Shown: positions 16,862 through 26,697, counted from the first letter of the stretch. The stretch is DNA of 64,000 bases from UBA1205 sp045534635 (GCA_045534635.1 JAZSKB010000019.1:54024-118023); one strand, 5' to 3'. Translations and numbers: made by a program. Notes: generated by a model not told the origin, from the letters alone.

Positions 16862-19027
16862 ATGAAAAAATTAATTTTATTATTAAGCGGAATTTTCCTA
16901 CTGAACACCGCAACATTGAAAGCAGATGAGGGTATGTGGTTATTATCCTTATTAGGCAAAAATTATGAGGAGATGCAAAAAGCAGGTTTTAAACTTACCC
17001 CTGAAGACATTTACAATGTGAACAAAGGTTGTTTAAAAGATGCTATTGTTGGTCTTGGCAACGAAGGCAGACCATTTTCTCATTTCTGTACAGGAGAAAT
17101 CATTTCCGACCAAGGATTGTTTTCTACTAATCACCACTGCGGATACGGAATGATACAATCTCATTCTACTGTAGAACACGATTATCTACAAGATGGTTTT
17201 TGGGCATATAGCAAAGACCAAGAATTACCCAACGAAGGCATTACAGTTTCTATCTTAGTTAGAATGGAAGACGTAACAAGCAAAGTTTTACAAGGAATTA
17301 CCGATGAAATGCCAGAAGCAGAACGCAACAAAGCAATATCTCAAGCATCTGCTAAAATTATTAAAGAAGCGACAAAAGATAATGCTTACAACGCTCAAGT
17401 TGCTGATATGTTCAACAAAAATCAATACTTTTTATTGGTTTACATCATTTACAAAGATGTTCGTTTAGTTGGAGCACCACCTTCCTCAATGGGAAAATTC
17501 GGTGGAGATACCGATAATTGGATGTGGCCTCGTCATACTTGCGATTTTTCTTTATTCCGTATCTATACCGCTCCCGATGGTTCTCCAGCCAAATACGCTA
17601 AAGAAAATGTTCCTTTGAAACCTAAACATTTCTTACCTATTAGTATTAAAGGCATTGAAGATGGAGACTTCGCTATGATTATGGGGTTCCCCGGCACAAC
17701 CGACCGTTTTCTTACTTCTTACGGACTTGATGAAACTATGAATATTACCAATAAACTTCGTTACGAAATTAGAAGCGTAAAAATCAAAGACCTTCGCGAA
17801 GAAATGGCTTCAAATCAAAAAATTAATATCCAATATGCTTCTAAATATGCCAGTTGTTCTAATTATTGGAAATATTCTAACGAACAAAACAAAGCCCTTA
17901 AAAACCTTAATACTATGGCTATCAAACAAAATATTGAAGCCAATTATTTACAATGGGCAAACAAACAAAACAATAAAGAATACAAACAAGCACTTGATTA
18001 TATCAAAGAAGGTTACAACAACAGAAAAGAAATTGTTGCCGCTCGTACTTATGTATTAGAAGGTGTGCTTACCGGTGGAGACCTTCCTGTATTCTTACTT
18101 CAATTTTTTGGCGTTAGCAATAAACTCAACGAAAACAATCCAGAAGATGTGAAAAACATATTAGCAAATATGAAAGCCGCTGGCGATGAATTCTACAAAG
18201 ATTATAACCCAGCAACTGAACAAAAAGTGTTAACAAGTTTATTAGAATATACTTACAAAAATATGGATAGAAATCATTATCCTGACTTTTTTGTGAATAT
18301 TATAGAAAAAAAATACAAAGGAAATATTGCCCGTTATGTTAACGACATTTTTGCAAAATCTATCTTTGCTACTCAAGAACGTTTTAATGCTTTCCTTGAA
18401 AAACCTAATGCTAAAGCATTAGCATCTGATATGATGATGACTTTTGCATCAAGTACTTATCAAAAATACATTGAATTGAATGAAAAAATGAAAAATGCCG
18501 CTCCAAATCTAAACAGAGGCAAACGTTTATTCGTTAATGGTCTTCTTCAAATCAATGGAGATAAACCTATAGCTCCTGACGCAAATTCTACTATTCGTTT
18601 AACTTACGGAAATGTCGGCAGTTACATTCCAAGAGATGCCGTTGCTTACGATTACTACACCACATTGAAAGGTGTTATGGAAAAAGAAGACCCTAACAAT
18701 AGAGAATTCATTGTTCCTCAAAAACTTAAAGACCTTTATAATGCTAAAAATTATGGTCAATATGCAAATAAAGACGGCGAATTGGTAACTTGTTTTATCT
18801 CCAACAACGATATTACAGGAGGTAATTCAGGTTCTCCTGTTATCAATGCAGAAGGTCATCTTATCGGTTTAGCATTCGACGGCAATAGCGAAGCAATGTC
18901 TGGTGATATTGATTTTGAAGAAAACTTACAACGTTGTATCAATTTAGATGTACGTTATATGCTTTTCGTAATTGATAAATATGCTAATGCTCAAAACTTA
19001 ATTCAAGAATTGGATATTAGAAAATAA
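16862..19027 (+). CDS. S46-family dipeptidyl peptidase, DPP7-like
   Basis: A periplasmic or outer-membrane-associated serine exopeptidase that removes dipeptides from peptide N-termini and feeds amino-acid catabolism in asaccharolytic Bacteroidota. A signal peptide (about residues 1-21) precedes mature DEGMWLL. Catalytic His is in TNHHCGYG (near 92), Asp in the WMWPRHTCDFS segment, and Ser in GGNSGSPV (near 656). The residue that sets P1 preference, 18 after the catalytic Ser, is Gly (AFDGN), as in DPP7, which prefers hydrophobic P1; acid-preferring DPP11 has Arg there. The length, 721 residues, is typical. A bidirectional hairpin follows. Confidence 0.92.
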   Translation: MKKLILLLSGIFLLNTATLKADEGMWLLSLLGKNYEEMQKAGFKLTPEDIYNVNKGCLKDAIVGLGNEGRPFSHFCTGEIISDQGLFSTNHHCGYGMIQSHSTVEHDYLQDGFWAYSKDQELPNEGITVSILVRMEDVTSKVLQGITDEMPEAERNKAISQASAKIIKEATKDNAYNAQVADMFNKNQYFLLVYIIYKDVRLVGAPPSSMGKFGGDTDNWMWPRHTCDFSLFRIYTAPDGSPAKYAKENVPLKPKHFLPISIKGIEDGDFAMIMGFPGTTDRFLTSYGLDETMNITNKLRYEIRSVKIKDLREEMASNQKINIQYASKYASCSNYWKYSNEQNKALKNLNTMAIKQNIEANYLQWANKQNNKEYKQALDYIKEGYNNRKEIVAARTYVLEGVLTGGDLPVFLLQFFGVSNKLNENNPEDVKNILANMKAAGDEFYKDYNPATEQKVLTSLLEYTYKNMDRNHYPDFFVNIIEKKYKGNIARYVNDIFAKSIFATQERFNAFLEKPNAKALASDMMMTFASSTYQKYIELNEKMKNAAPNLNRGKRLFVNGLLQINGDKPIAPDANSTIRLTYGNVGSYIPRDAVAYDYYTTLKGVMEKEDPNNREFIVPQKLKDLYNAKNYGQYANKDGELVTCFISNNDITGGNSGSPVINAEGHLIGLAFDGNSEAMSGDIDFEENLQRCINLDVRYMLFVIDKYANAQNLIQELDIRK

Positions 19028-19044
19028 AGTTTCTTTTTGTTACT

Positions 19045-19071
19045 AAAAAACCGCCTTTAGGGCGGTTTTTT
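19045..19071. terminator. Bidirectional terminator between the DPP7 gene and the 123-residue gene
   Basis: AACCGCC TTTAG GGCGGTT with A's before and T's after. It serves both converging genes (stops at 19027 and 19081). Confidence 0.85.
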
Positions 19072-19080
19072 TATTTTTTT

Positions 19081-19452
19081 TTACAAAAAGATGATTTTTA
19101 AACTCTCTTCTCCCAATATTTCTATGGCTTGCTCTGCTAATTGTGGCGATGCAAAATAAACTATAGACGAAGGAATATCTATTTGTTGTACTTCAAATTT
19201 TCCATTTTTCAATACTATTGTATATTTTTCTTGATTAGTATTTTCCCAATCGGGATACCAAGATTGATTTAGGTAATATGCAACATTCAACATATCGTTT
19301 ATTGCTAACCATTTTTCTATATGTTTTTGTGAAGTACAATTGTTTCTATCGTTGTACAATGTAGTAATATTGGATTTTACCTTTCCAAACATATCTACAA
19401 AATAAGCTTCTTTGCGGAAATACAATGCCCGCATAATATCATCTTTATTCAT
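19081..19452 (-). CDS. Conserved hypothetical protein, 123 residues
   Basis: No confident function. The C-terminal half (YYLNQSWYPDWENTNQEKY ... SPQLAEQAIEILGEE) resembles a short module seen at the end of phage- or plasmid-borne proteins in Bacteroidota; that similarity is from memory of the pattern and was not searched. No signal peptide or membrane segment. The gene lies between the rpsT terminator and the DPP7 terminator on the minus strand. ATG at 19452 is the only good start. It could be a domesticated phage remnant or an ordinary lineage-specific gene. Confidence 0.6.
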   Translation of the reverse strand: MNKDDIMRALYFRKEAYFVDMFGKVKSNITTLYNDRNNCTSQKHIEKWLAINDMLNVAYYLNQSWYPDWENTNQEKYTIVLKNGKFEVQQIDIPSSIVYFASPQLAEQAIEILGEESLKIIFL

Positions 19453-19465
19453 TTTTTGAAAAAAA

Positions 19466-19492
19466 AAGGACAGAAATAAACATCCTGCCCGT
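19466..19492 (-). terminator. Probable rpsT terminator
   Basis: On the minus strand GGGCAG and CTGTCC pair (one G-U) around a 10-12 base loop and are followed by a run of nine T's, 32 bases past the rpsT stop. Confidence 0.55.
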
Positions 19493-19523
19493 CTAACTTA
19501 ATTATGAAAACAAATAATTCAAA

Positions 19524-19778
19524 CTACGCCATTTTGTTAATCATAACCATCAAACCAGATTTTAGATTTGATGCTTTGTTTTTATGAATGATACCTTTTT
19601 TCGCTACTTTATCTATTAAAGAAACTACTTTTGGTAAATTCGCTTTTGCTTCGTTTACATCAATAGTATTTCTCATTTTTTTTATAGCGTTTCGCATTGT
19701 TTTTGCCCAGTATCTATTCTCTAAGCGTCTTCGCTCGTTTTGTCTTATTCTTTTGAATTGTGACTTATGATTTGCCAT
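19524..19778 (-). CDS. rpsT: 30S ribosomal protein S20
   Basis: Small basic protein that binds 16S rRNA in the 30S subunit. The 84 residues match the family in length and in the opening MANHKSQFKRIRQNERRR and the helical KAMRNAIKKMR-like stretch. The C-terminal GIIHKNKASNLKSGLM corresponds to the conserved KGxIHKNKAARxKSRL motif. It is monocistronic, with a TACCTTTG promoter 51 bases upstream and a hairpin terminator downstream. Confidence 0.97.
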   Translation of the reverse strand: MANHKSQFKRIRQNERRRLENRYWAKTMRNAIKKMRNTIDVNEAKANLPKVVSLIDKVAKKGIIHKNKASNLKSGLMVMINKMA

Positions 19779-19828
19779 TATCCTTATATTTATATTATCC
19801 TTATGTTTACTATTTAATTTTAATTTTG

Positions 19829-19836
19829 CAAAGGTA
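19829..19836 (-). promoter_or_regulatory. -7 box of the rpsT promoter
   Basis: TACCTTTG on the minus strand followed by CA. It lies in the 366-base divergent gap (19779-20144) between rpsT and the DUF349 gene; apart from the two promoters that gap shows only AT-rich sequence. Confidence 0.65.
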
Positions 19837-20067
19837 CAATTTTTTTTAATACAAAACGCCGATTGTTGAAAAAAAATATCAACTATATTATATTATTGAT
19901 TATCAAATATAAATAATTTTCTCTATTTTTAATGTTTTATATACTATTTCAAATTGTTCTACTCTTTCTATTGCATCAATTAAACCATTAGATTTTTTTT
20001 AATATATACGTTAAAAATTTTTTTTCAAACTTTTTCACAAATTGACGTTTATTTATATAAAAAGTTG

Positions 20068-20075
20068 TACTTTTG
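20068..20075 (+). promoter_or_regulatory. -7 box of the DUF349 gene promoter
   Basis: TACTTTTG followed by CGG. The preceding TATATAAAAAGTTGT also occurs in the leader of the giant gene (around 26655-26670). Confidence 0.6.
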
Positions 20076-20144
20076 CGGACGAAATCATTTTAATATAAAA
20101 ATTGATATAAACTTCAATAATTAAATTTAACAACTTTTTTCAAT

Positions 20145-22160
20145 ATGGAAGATTTACTCAATCCGCAATCGGAACAAGCACAAGAAAATGTGCAAGACAC
20201 TAACAATGAAGTTACTAACATCGATAATACCTCATCGATAGAAGAAGCAAACATTAGTAATGAGGTTACAAGTAACAACGAAAACCTTGATGAACCAACA
20301 AACGAAACAGTAACAAACGATACTATTGCTGTTTCTGAAGAAGAAAAAATTGTCACCGACAATGAAAAACAAGAGGCTATAGAATCATCTTCAACAAATA
20401 CAGAAGAGGCATTCTCCGAAGAAGCAATTCCAGAAACAATATTCGACAATCTTTCCAAAGAGGAAGTTACACAAACTTTGGAAGACTTGGTGAAAAATGC
20501 AAATGTTGTTGAAATCAAAAAGCAAGTATCATTGCTTAGAAGTCGTTTTTTACAATTGCTCAAAGAAGATAAAGAACAAGCCTTGCAAGCATTTTTAGCC
20601 AACGATGGCAATCGTGAAGATTTTAAATACGAACCCGATGAAGTAGCAAAACGTTTTGACAAAGCCTTTGGCTTGTACAAAGAAGCCAAAATTCGTTACA
20701 ACGAAGAACTCGAAAAAGAAAAAGAAAAGAATTTAGCAAAAAAACAAGCACTTTTGGAGGAATTGCGTTCTTTGATAGATTCCGAAGAAATGCTAAAACA
20801 AATATACGATAGATTTAAAGAAATTCAAGAAACTTGGAAAGAAATTGGTCCTGTGCCACAAGCAAATGTAAGCGATTTATGGCAAAATTACCATTTCTAC
20901 GTAGAACAATTCTTCAATAAAATAAAGATAAACAGAGAACTCAAAAGTTTAGATATGAAGAAGAATCTCGAAAAGAAAGTGGAATTGTGCGAAAAAGCAG
21001 AAGCCCTTATCTTAGAATCTTCTATTGTAAAATCGTTCAAACTTTTGCAAGAATATCACCAAGAATGGAAAGAAATTGGTGCTGTTGAAGACGATAAACG
21101 AGAAGAATTGTGGAACAGATTCAAAGATGCATCTGACAAAATCAACCAAAAACGTAGAGATTATTACGACGAAATGGAAAAACAACAAGAAAGCAATTAC
21201 CAACAAAAATTGGCTCTTTGCGAACAATTAGATTCCATTTTGGCTTCTAATTATCTCTCTGGCATAAAAGCGGCTACCGATGCAGAAGAAAAAGTTAATA
21301 ATTTGTTTAAAACTTGGCGGACTTTAGGTCCTGCTCCAAAAGCAGTTCACGATGAAATTTGGACTCGTTTCCGCAACGGTTTAAATACTTTCTTCGATAC
21401 AAAAAAAGAATTCTTAAAAAAGAGCAAAGAAGAACAAGTTAACAATTACAATATGAAAGTAAATCTTTGTTTGCAAGCAGAAGCAATAGCCATAAGAAAC
21501 GATTGGCGTAAAGCAACCAGAGAATTGCTTCAACTTCAAGAAGAATGGAAAAAAATTGGTCCCGTTTCTCGTAAACAATCAGAAGCATTGTGGACCCGCT
21601 TCAGAAAAGCGTGTGACGATTTCTTTGCAGCAAAAGCAGATTTCTACAAAGATATTACCCAAAATGTCGCTGAAAATCTTGCTAAAAAAGAAGCACTTAT
21701 TCAAAAAGTGAAAGATTATCAATTTGTAGAAAATCATGATGCCAATTTTGAAGCATTGAAAGGTTTCCAAAGAGAATGGACTTCTATTGGTTACACTCCT
21801 CAAAATGATAGAAACCGTGTTTGGGAAGAATTTAGAGCCGCTGTAAACCAACGATTTGAAGAACTTCGCACATTGTTAAGCACCGAAAATAAAGAAAAAT
21901 TTATTTCTCATATCGCTGAACTAAAAGAAAATGAAGATGGTGAATCTCTTCTAAAAAAAGAACGTCGGGCTTTACAAACTAAAATCGCCAAAATGATGGA
22001 AGATGTCGCTTTGTGGGAAAATAATCTCGGATTCTTTGCTAAATCAAAAAATTCGGAAGTCTTAAAAGTTCAATTTGAAGAAAAAATCGCAAATACTAAA
22101 AAAGAAATTGCAGCATTAAAAGAAAAATTGAACTTATTGAACAACGAAATCAAACACTAA
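20145..22160 (+). CDS. DUF349-repeat protein
   Basis: A 671-residue cytoplasmic, mostly helical protein of unknown role. The first about 110 residues are acidic and low in complexity (rich in Glu, Asn, Thr and Ser) and probably disordered. Then come about five tandem DUF349 repeats of about 70-75 residues, each with a core like EEWKxIGPV...LWxRFRxAxDxFF; clear cores are QETWKEIGPV, QEWKEIGAV, KTWRTLGPA, EEWKKIGPV and REWTSIGY. A C-terminal coiled coil follows (about 580-670). DUF349 proteins are widespread in Bacteroidota; distant proteobacterial relatives are implicated in RNA or nucleoid functions, which does not settle this one. Single-gene unit with promoter and terminator. Confidence 0.88.
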   Translation: MEDLLNPQSEQAQENVQDTNNEVTNIDNTSSIEEANISNEVTSNNENLDEPTNETVTNDTIAVSEEEKIVTDNEKQEAIESSSTNTEEAFSEEAIPETIFDNLSKEEVTQTLEDLVKNANVVEIKKQVSLLRSRFLQLLKEDKEQALQAFLANDGNREDFKYEPDEVAKRFDKAFGLYKEAKIRYNEELEKEKEKNLAKKQALLEELRSLIDSEEMLKQIYDRFKEIQETWKEIGPVPQANVSDLWQNYHFYVEQFFNKIKINRELKSLDMKKNLEKKVELCEKAEALILESSIVKSFKLLQEYHQEWKEIGAVEDDKREELWNRFKDASDKINQKRRDYYDEMEKQQESNYQQKLALCEQLDSILASNYLSGIKAATDAEEKVNNLFKTWRTLGPAPKAVHDEIWTRFRNGLNTFFDTKKEFLKKSKEEQVNNYNMKVNLCLQAEAIAIRNDWRKATRELLQLQEEWKKIGPVSRKQSEALWTRFRKACDDFFAAKADFYKDITQNVAENLAKKEALIQKVKDYQFVENHDANFEALKGFQREWTSIGYTPQNDRNRVWEEFRAAVNQRFEELRTLLSTENKEKFISHIAELKENEDGESLLKKERRALQTKIAKMMEDVALWENNLGFFAKSKNSEVLKVQFEEKIANTKKEIAALKEKLNLLNNEIKH

Positions 22161-22181
22161 TAATTAAATAAAAATTTGGGT

Positions 22182-22215
22182 GAGCAAGTCTGAAATCAGG
22201 CTTGCTCTTTTTTTT
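22182..22215 (+). terminator. Intrinsic terminator of the DUF349 gene
   Basis: GAGCAAG and CTTGCTC close an imperfect stem, followed by eight or more T's. The T-run touches the stop of the converging TIGR04076 gene. Confidence 0.8.
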
Positions 22216-22528
22216 ATTGTGCATCTTCTTCCAATGCTTCAATAAGAAAACTTACCGGTCGAAAACCATCATTACACGATATCATCGCCGATTTTTCATT
22301 TTTCATCCAACCATCATAAATATTTTTACCTTCATGTGCCAATGTCATCACAAATGGAGATATCGTTTCCCAAGCACTCAAACAAAAACCTTCTGGACGA
22401 TTCCAACCATTTGCAATAAACACCTTTCCCACTTCCATATCACAAGGATGAGAAATAGGATTTTCATACTTCGCTATTAAATCATCATAGCGACTTTGTC
22501 TCATTACTGTAATTTTACATTTTTTCAT
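22214..22528 (-). CDS. TIGR04076-family protein
   Basis: A 104-residue cytoplasmic protein that matches the pattern of the TIGR04076 family: CKITVMRQSRYDDLIAKY at the start, CDMEVGKVF, then PEGFCLSAWETISPFVMTL and the Cys in SCNDGFRPVSF. The conserved Cys residues could bind a metal or take part in redox chemistry, but no function is established. Monocistronic, with a clear promoter 20 bases upstream. Confidence 0.75.
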   Translation of the reverse strand: MKKCKITVMRQSRYDDLIAKYENPISHPCDMEVGKVFIANGWNRPEGFCLSAWETISPFVMTLAHEGKNIYDGWMKNEKSAMISCNDGFRPVSFLIEALEEDAQ

Positions 22529-22547
22529 ATATACAATATTAGATGTA

Positions 22548-22555
22548 CAAAAGTA
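22548..22555 (-). promoter_or_regulatory. -7 box of the TIGR04076 gene promoter
   Basis: TACTTTTG on the minus strand, 20 bases before the ATG at 22528. Confidence 0.6.
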
Positions 22556-22720
22556 ATACTTTTTTTTGATAAAAAAAACATTATCTTTTCAACTATACAT
22601 TTTTATACACGCATTGCAAATAAAAAAAAGAGAGAAAAAAAATGAATAATTTCCCAAAAAATGCAAATATTTCATTTTTTTTTCCGAACTTTGCAAAATG
22701 TATTTATCATAATAGTACTA

Positions 22721-23242
22721 ATGGACAAAAAAGAATTGAGACAAATAATTCGTAGCCGAAAAAAGGCATTTTCTCAAAAAGAATTGGCAGAAAAATCTGT
22801 TCTTATTCTTAAAAAATTGGAAGGACATTTACTTTTTCAAAATGCTCAAAATGTTATGCTTTATGCTTCTCTTCCAGACGAAGTTCAAACTATGGATTTT
22901 ATCAAAAAATGGCAATCTCGAAAAAAAATTATCCTTCCTACTGTTGTCGGAGATGATATTGTACCTGTAGAATTAACCACCGAAAGCAATATGAAAATCG
23001 GAGATTTCAATATATTAGAACCTGAAAATCAACCATATAATGAAGATATTGATATTATTGTTATCCCCGGAATGGCTTTCGACAAGGCTGGACATAGATT
23101 AGGTAGAGGAAAAGGGTTTTACGACAGATTTCTCGCCAAACATCCAACAACAAAAACCATAGGTTTGTGTTTTGATTTTCAAATTATGGAAAATATTCCT
23201 ATTGAAGCACACGACAAACCCGTTGATGAAGTTTTATTTTAA
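22721..23242 (+). CDS. 5-formyltetrahydrofolate cyclo-ligase
   Basis: ATP-dependent conversion of 5-formyl-THF to 5,10-methenyl-THF in one-carbon metabolism (MTHFS family, YgfA-type). Diagnostic segments are KKELRQIIRSRKKAFS at the N-terminus, MLYASLPDEVQT in the middle and the C-terminal PGMAFDKAGHRLGRGKGFYDRFL, which forms the nucleotide and folate site. The frame is open back to 22661, but an ACTTTGCA promoter-like element lies inside that extension, so the ATG at 22721 (MDKKEL) is used; this gives 173 residues, close to the family average. Confidence 0.92.
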   Translation: MDKKELRQIIRSRKKAFSQKELAEKSVLILKKLEGHLLFQNAQNVMLYASLPDEVQTMDFIKKWQSRKKIILPTVVGDDIVPVELTTESNMKIGDFNILEPENQPYNEDIDIIVIPGMAFDKAGHRLGRGKGFYDRFLAKHPTTKTIGLCFDFQIMENIPIEAHDKPVDEVLF

Positions 23243-23268
23243 ATGTTTCAATAAAGCATTACAATATA

Positions 23269-25206
23269 ATGAATATCCTTTGCAATAGCAATATTTACAA
23301 ACGAAAAATATGGACTATATTTTTCAGACTATTAGTTTTACTTTTTGTTTATACTTTACTTCGGATAATATTTTGTATTGCTAACACATCACATTTTCCT
23401 GATATTCAATTCATTTACTTTCTTGGAGGAATGCGATTCGATATTGCAGCAATTGCGATACTCAATGCTCCGTTCATTCTTGCCTTGGCTTTACCTTTGA
23501 ATATTACAAACAAAAAAGGCTATTCAATTATTTGCAATTTCTATTTTGTTATTGTCAATAGTATCGGTATTTTACTACAATGTGTTGATATTGCGTATTT
23601 TCCATACGTATTTAAACGGCTTTCTGCTGATATTTTCACTTACATTAGCTCTGCAAATTTTGATATTTCCGCATTATTACCATTATTTATCAAACAATTT
23701 TGGTATTTATTAATATTGTTTATTGCTTGTATATTTTTATTGATATGGACAAATATCTGTTGTAGAAAATTCCTTATTCATTCCAAACAAAACAATATTG
23801 AAAATAAAACACAAAACATTACAAAACAAATACTTATATTTTTGACAATAATATTACTATCAATTACAGCGATACGAGGAGGCTGGCAATTACGTCCTAT
23901 TCAAATCGTTAACGCTTGTTCTTACGCTACACCTCAATATTTGCCATTAGTTTTAAACACTCCATTTAGTATCATTAGTACGTTGGGAAATAAAACAACA
24001 GAAAAATATATGTATTTCAACAATTTAGAAGAAGCAGAAAAATATTTTTCGCCAATACAAAACAATTTTTCAACTACAAACATACAGCCACAAACAACTA
24101 AAAACGTAATAATCATTGTTTTAGAAGGGATTTCACAAGAATTAATGAAATTCTATCAAAACAACAATTTAAAATGCTGTTCATTTTTAGATAGTTTAGC
24201 ATACAAAAGCCTTGCTTTCAATGGAATCGCCAATGGCAAACGCACTATGGAAGGTATTCCTGCTATTGTCTGTGGAATGCCCTCACTAATGTCATCGGCT
24301 TATATAGAAACCCCTTTTGCAATGAACAAGATACAATATCCTGTAGAAATACTTAAAAACCAAGGATTTAACACATATTTTTTTCATGGTGGAGAAAATG
24401 GAACTATGAATTTTGAAAGTTTCTGTCATTCTATAGGTTACCAGCATTATTTTGGTAAAAATGAATATCCAGAAGCCACAGACTACGATGGACATTGGGG
24501 AATCAGTGATTGGTCGTATTTGCGTTATGTTGCACAAACATTAGATACTATTCATCAACCATTTTTTTCAACAATACTTACACTTAGTTCACATCATCCG
24601 TTTGAAATACCTCAAGATGCCCCAAGAAAATCCTATCCACAAGGACCTCACAAAATGTATGCGGTAAGTAGTTATACCGATGATGCATTAGCCGAATTTT
24701 TTCGTATAATATCGCAAAAATCGTGGTATGATAGTACATTATTTATTATTACCGCCGACCATGCCTACGAGGGCAGTTCTTCTGCAACACAAAATGCTTA
24801 TACTGCTTACCAAATTCCTATGCTATTTTTTCACCCAAAAGCAGATAGTGCAATATTTTTTCCTCAATTTATGCAACAAACTGACATTATGCCTTCTTTA
24901 TTTGCTTATTTAGGTATAAATCAACATTTTATATGTTTCGGACACAATATTTTCGATAATAAATACACACCAAAAGCATTCAATTATCTATCAAATATTT
25001 ACCAAATTTATATTAATAATCATCTTTTACAATTTGATGGAAAAAATATTGTTAGTTGGTATAATGTACAAGAAGACAAACTTTTACAAAATCGCTTGCC
25101 AATAGATACTCAAGCAGATTCAGCATTAATAATACTAAAAGCATTGCTACAATCTTATAGTAATAGACTAATAGACAACAATTTAAACATTAGACAAAAT
25201 CAATAA
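23269..25206 (+). CDS. LTA synthase-family membrane phosphatase/phosphotransferase (sulfatase fold)
   Basis: An inner-membrane protein with five N-terminal transmembrane segments (about residues 12-37, 55-80, 87-115, 140-165 and 184-205) and a periplasmic alkaline-phosphatase/sulfatase-fold domain (about 275-560). Catalytic features are metal-binding Glu in VIIIVLEGISQE, nucleophile Thr in GKRTMEGIPAI and the His/Asp pair in ITADHAYEG. In Gram-negative Bacteroidota this family has no lipoteichoic acid to make. The likely job is transfer of phosphoglycerol or phosphoethanolamine to lipid A, glycans or other envelope polymers; this is inference. The last 7 bases overlap the converging rarA gene. 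Confidence 0.85.
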   Translation: MNILCNSNIYKRKIWTIFFRLLVLLFVYTLLRIIFCIANTSHFPDIQFIYFLGGMRFDIAAIAILNAPFILALALPLNITNKKGYSIICNFYFVIVNSIGILLQCVDIAYFPYVFKRLSADIFTYISSANFDISALLPLFIKQFWYLLILFIACIFLLIWTNICCRKFLIHSKQNNIENKTQNITKQILIFLTIILLSITAIRGGWQLRPIQIVNACSYATPQYLPLVLNTPFSIISTLGNKTTEKYMYFNNLEEAEKYFSPIQNNFSTTNIQPQTTKNVIIIVLEGISQELMKFYQNNNLKCCSFLDSLAYKSLAFNGIANGKRTMEGIPAIVCGMPSLMSSAYIETPFAMNKIQYPVEILKNQGFNTYFFHGGENGTMNFESFCHSIGYQHYFGKNEYPEATDYDGHWGISDWSYLRYVAQTLDTIHQPFFSTILTLSSHHPFEIPQDAPRKSYPQGPHKMYAVSSYTDDALAEFFRIISQKSWYDSTLFIITADHAYEGSSSATQNAYTAYQIPMLFFHPKADSAIFFPQFMQQTDIMPSLFAYLGINQHFICFGHNIFDNKYTPKAFNYLSNIYQIYINNHLLQFDGKNIVSWYNVQEDKLLQNRLPIDTQADSALIILKALLQSYSNRLIDNNLNIRQNQ

Positions 25207-26471
25207 TTGTATTTTTCTTTCCAAATAGATTGCAAATATTTGCGTTGTTCGTTTTCTCGACTATTTTTCCCGGGTTCATAAAACTTTGTATTTTTTATTT
25301 TATCTGGTAAAAACTCTTGACAAACAAAATTGTTTTCGTAATCATGGGCATATTTATAATCTTTACCATAATCAAGTTGTTGCATCAATTTTGTTGGAGC
25401 ATTTCTTAAATGAAGAGGAACAGGCAAATTTTGTGTTTGATTTACTATTGCCAAAGCCTTGTCTATTGCTAAATAAGAAGCATTACTTTTTGGAGAACAA
25501 GCCAAATAGATAGCAGTTTGCGAAAGAGGTATTCTTCCTTCTGGCATTCCTATATTTCTAACTGTTTCAAAACATGTTTGAGCCAACAATAGGGCATTAG
25601 GATTTGCATTGCCAATATCTTCTGAAGCAAGAATCACCATACGACGAGCGATAAATAGTGGGTCTTCGCCTCCGGCTATCATACGTGCCAACCAATAAAC
25701 GGCACCATTGGGGTCGCTTCCTCGCATTGATTTGATAAACGCTGATACAATATCATAATGATTTTCTCCATTTTTATCGTATATGCTCAAATTATTTTGA
25801 ACAACTTTTTCTACTATTTTATTTGTCAATTCGCCATTAGTATCGTTGTTGATTATCCAACGACAAGTTAATTCAAAAGCGTTTAACAATTTGCGGGCAT
25901 CTCCTCCTGAAATATGCAACAACGCATCTTTTTCTTTTATCGTTATCTTTTTTTGATATTGATTTTCTATTACTTGTGTCGCTTTTTGAAGTATTTTTTC
26001 CAAATCTTCTACAGACAACGATTCCAATACATATACTTGACAACGAGACAATAAAGGCGTTATCACTTCAAAAGATGGATTTTCGGTTGTCGCTCCTATC
26101 AATGTTATTATCCCCTCTTCTACTGCCGACAACAATGAATCTTGTTGTGATTTATTGAATCGATGTATTTCATCGATAAACAATATTGAAGTATTATCTT
26201 CTTGACGGGCTTTATCTATAACTTCTCTTACATCTTTTACACCAGAATTGATAGCACTTAATTTAAAAAATGAACTTTGGATATGTTTCGATATTAGATA
26301 TGCCAATGTTGTTTTGCCTACACCGGGAGGACCCCATAATATCATTGATGGAATTTTTCCCTGCTCTATTGATTTTCTCAATACTGCATTATGACCTATC
26401 AAATGATTTTGACCTACATATTCTTCTAATGTTTGCGGACGCAACTGCTCTGCTAATGGTATTTGCTTCAT
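25200..26471 (-). CDS. rarA: Replication-associated recombination protein RarA (MgsA), AAA ATPase
   Basis: A clamp-loader-like ATPase that acts at stalled replication forks. Walker A is GPPGVGKTT (about residues 47-55), Walker B is ILFIDEIHRF, sensor 1 is GATTEN and the arginine finger is in PLLSRCQVY. A C-terminal tetramerisation domain carries MIAGGEDPLFIARRMVILASEDIG and PVPLHLRNAPTKLM. The long frame reaches 26504, but a -7 box (TAATTTTG, 26493-26500) overlaps that start, so the ATG at 26471 (MKQIPLAEQLRP) is chosen, which is also where family members begin. Length is 423 residues. Confidence 0.95.
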   Translation of the reverse strand: MKQIPLAEQLRPQTLEEYVGQNHLIGHNAVLRKSIEQGKIPSMILWGPPGVGKTTLAYLISKHIQSSFFKLSAINSGVKDVREVIDKARQEDNTSILFIDEIHRFNKSQQDSLLSAVEEGIITLIGATTENPSFEVITPLLSRCQVYVLESLSVEDLEKILQKATQVIENQYQKKITIKEKDALLHISGGDARKLLNAFELTCRWIINNDTNGELTNKIVEKVVQNNLSIYDKNGENHYDIVSAFIKSMRGSDPNGAVYWLARMIAGGEDPLFIARRMVILASEDIGNANPNALLLAQTCFETVRNIGMPEGRIPLSQTAIYLACSPKSNASYLAIDKALAIVNQTQNLPVPLHLRNAPTKLMQQLDYGKDYKYAHDYENNFVCQEFLPDKIKNTKFYEPGKNSRENEQRKYLQSIWKEKYNY

Positions 26472-26492
26472 TATTTTCTCGTTAAACAATTG

Positions 26493-26500
26493 CAAAATTA
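26493..26500 (-). promoter_or_regulatory. -7 box of the rarA promoter
   Basis: TAATTTTG on the minus strand followed by CA; it decides the rarA start. Confidence 0.6.
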
Positions 26501-26665
26501 TCATTTTTTTTCATTTCCCAAACAAAAATCTCATATCTTTTCGTTTTTTTTACTCACCAATACACTTACTTATATAACTAAAAAAAAAATAAACAATTGA
26601 ATGTTAATACATTTAATACACAAATAAAATTGTTAATAAAAAAATGATAACTTTTTATATAAAAA

Positions 26666-26697
26666 GTTGTTTTTATGAAAAAATAATTGTAATTTCG
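26666..26697 (+). promoter_or_regulatory. Candidate promoter of the giant T9SS gene
   Basis: GTTG at 26666-26669 and TAATTTCG at 26690-26697 (one mismatch to TAnnTTTG), with the preferred 20-base spacing. It would give a leader of about 200 bases. The 26505-26902 gap is otherwise AT-rich, except for a short GC-richer stretch at 26847-26882. Confidence 0.4.

Noticed and set aside
20114..20689. 191-codon minus-strand frame opposite the DUF349 gene
   Set aside because: Low-complexity Ser/Leu-rich shadow of the acidic N-terminal region of a clear gene on the other strand.
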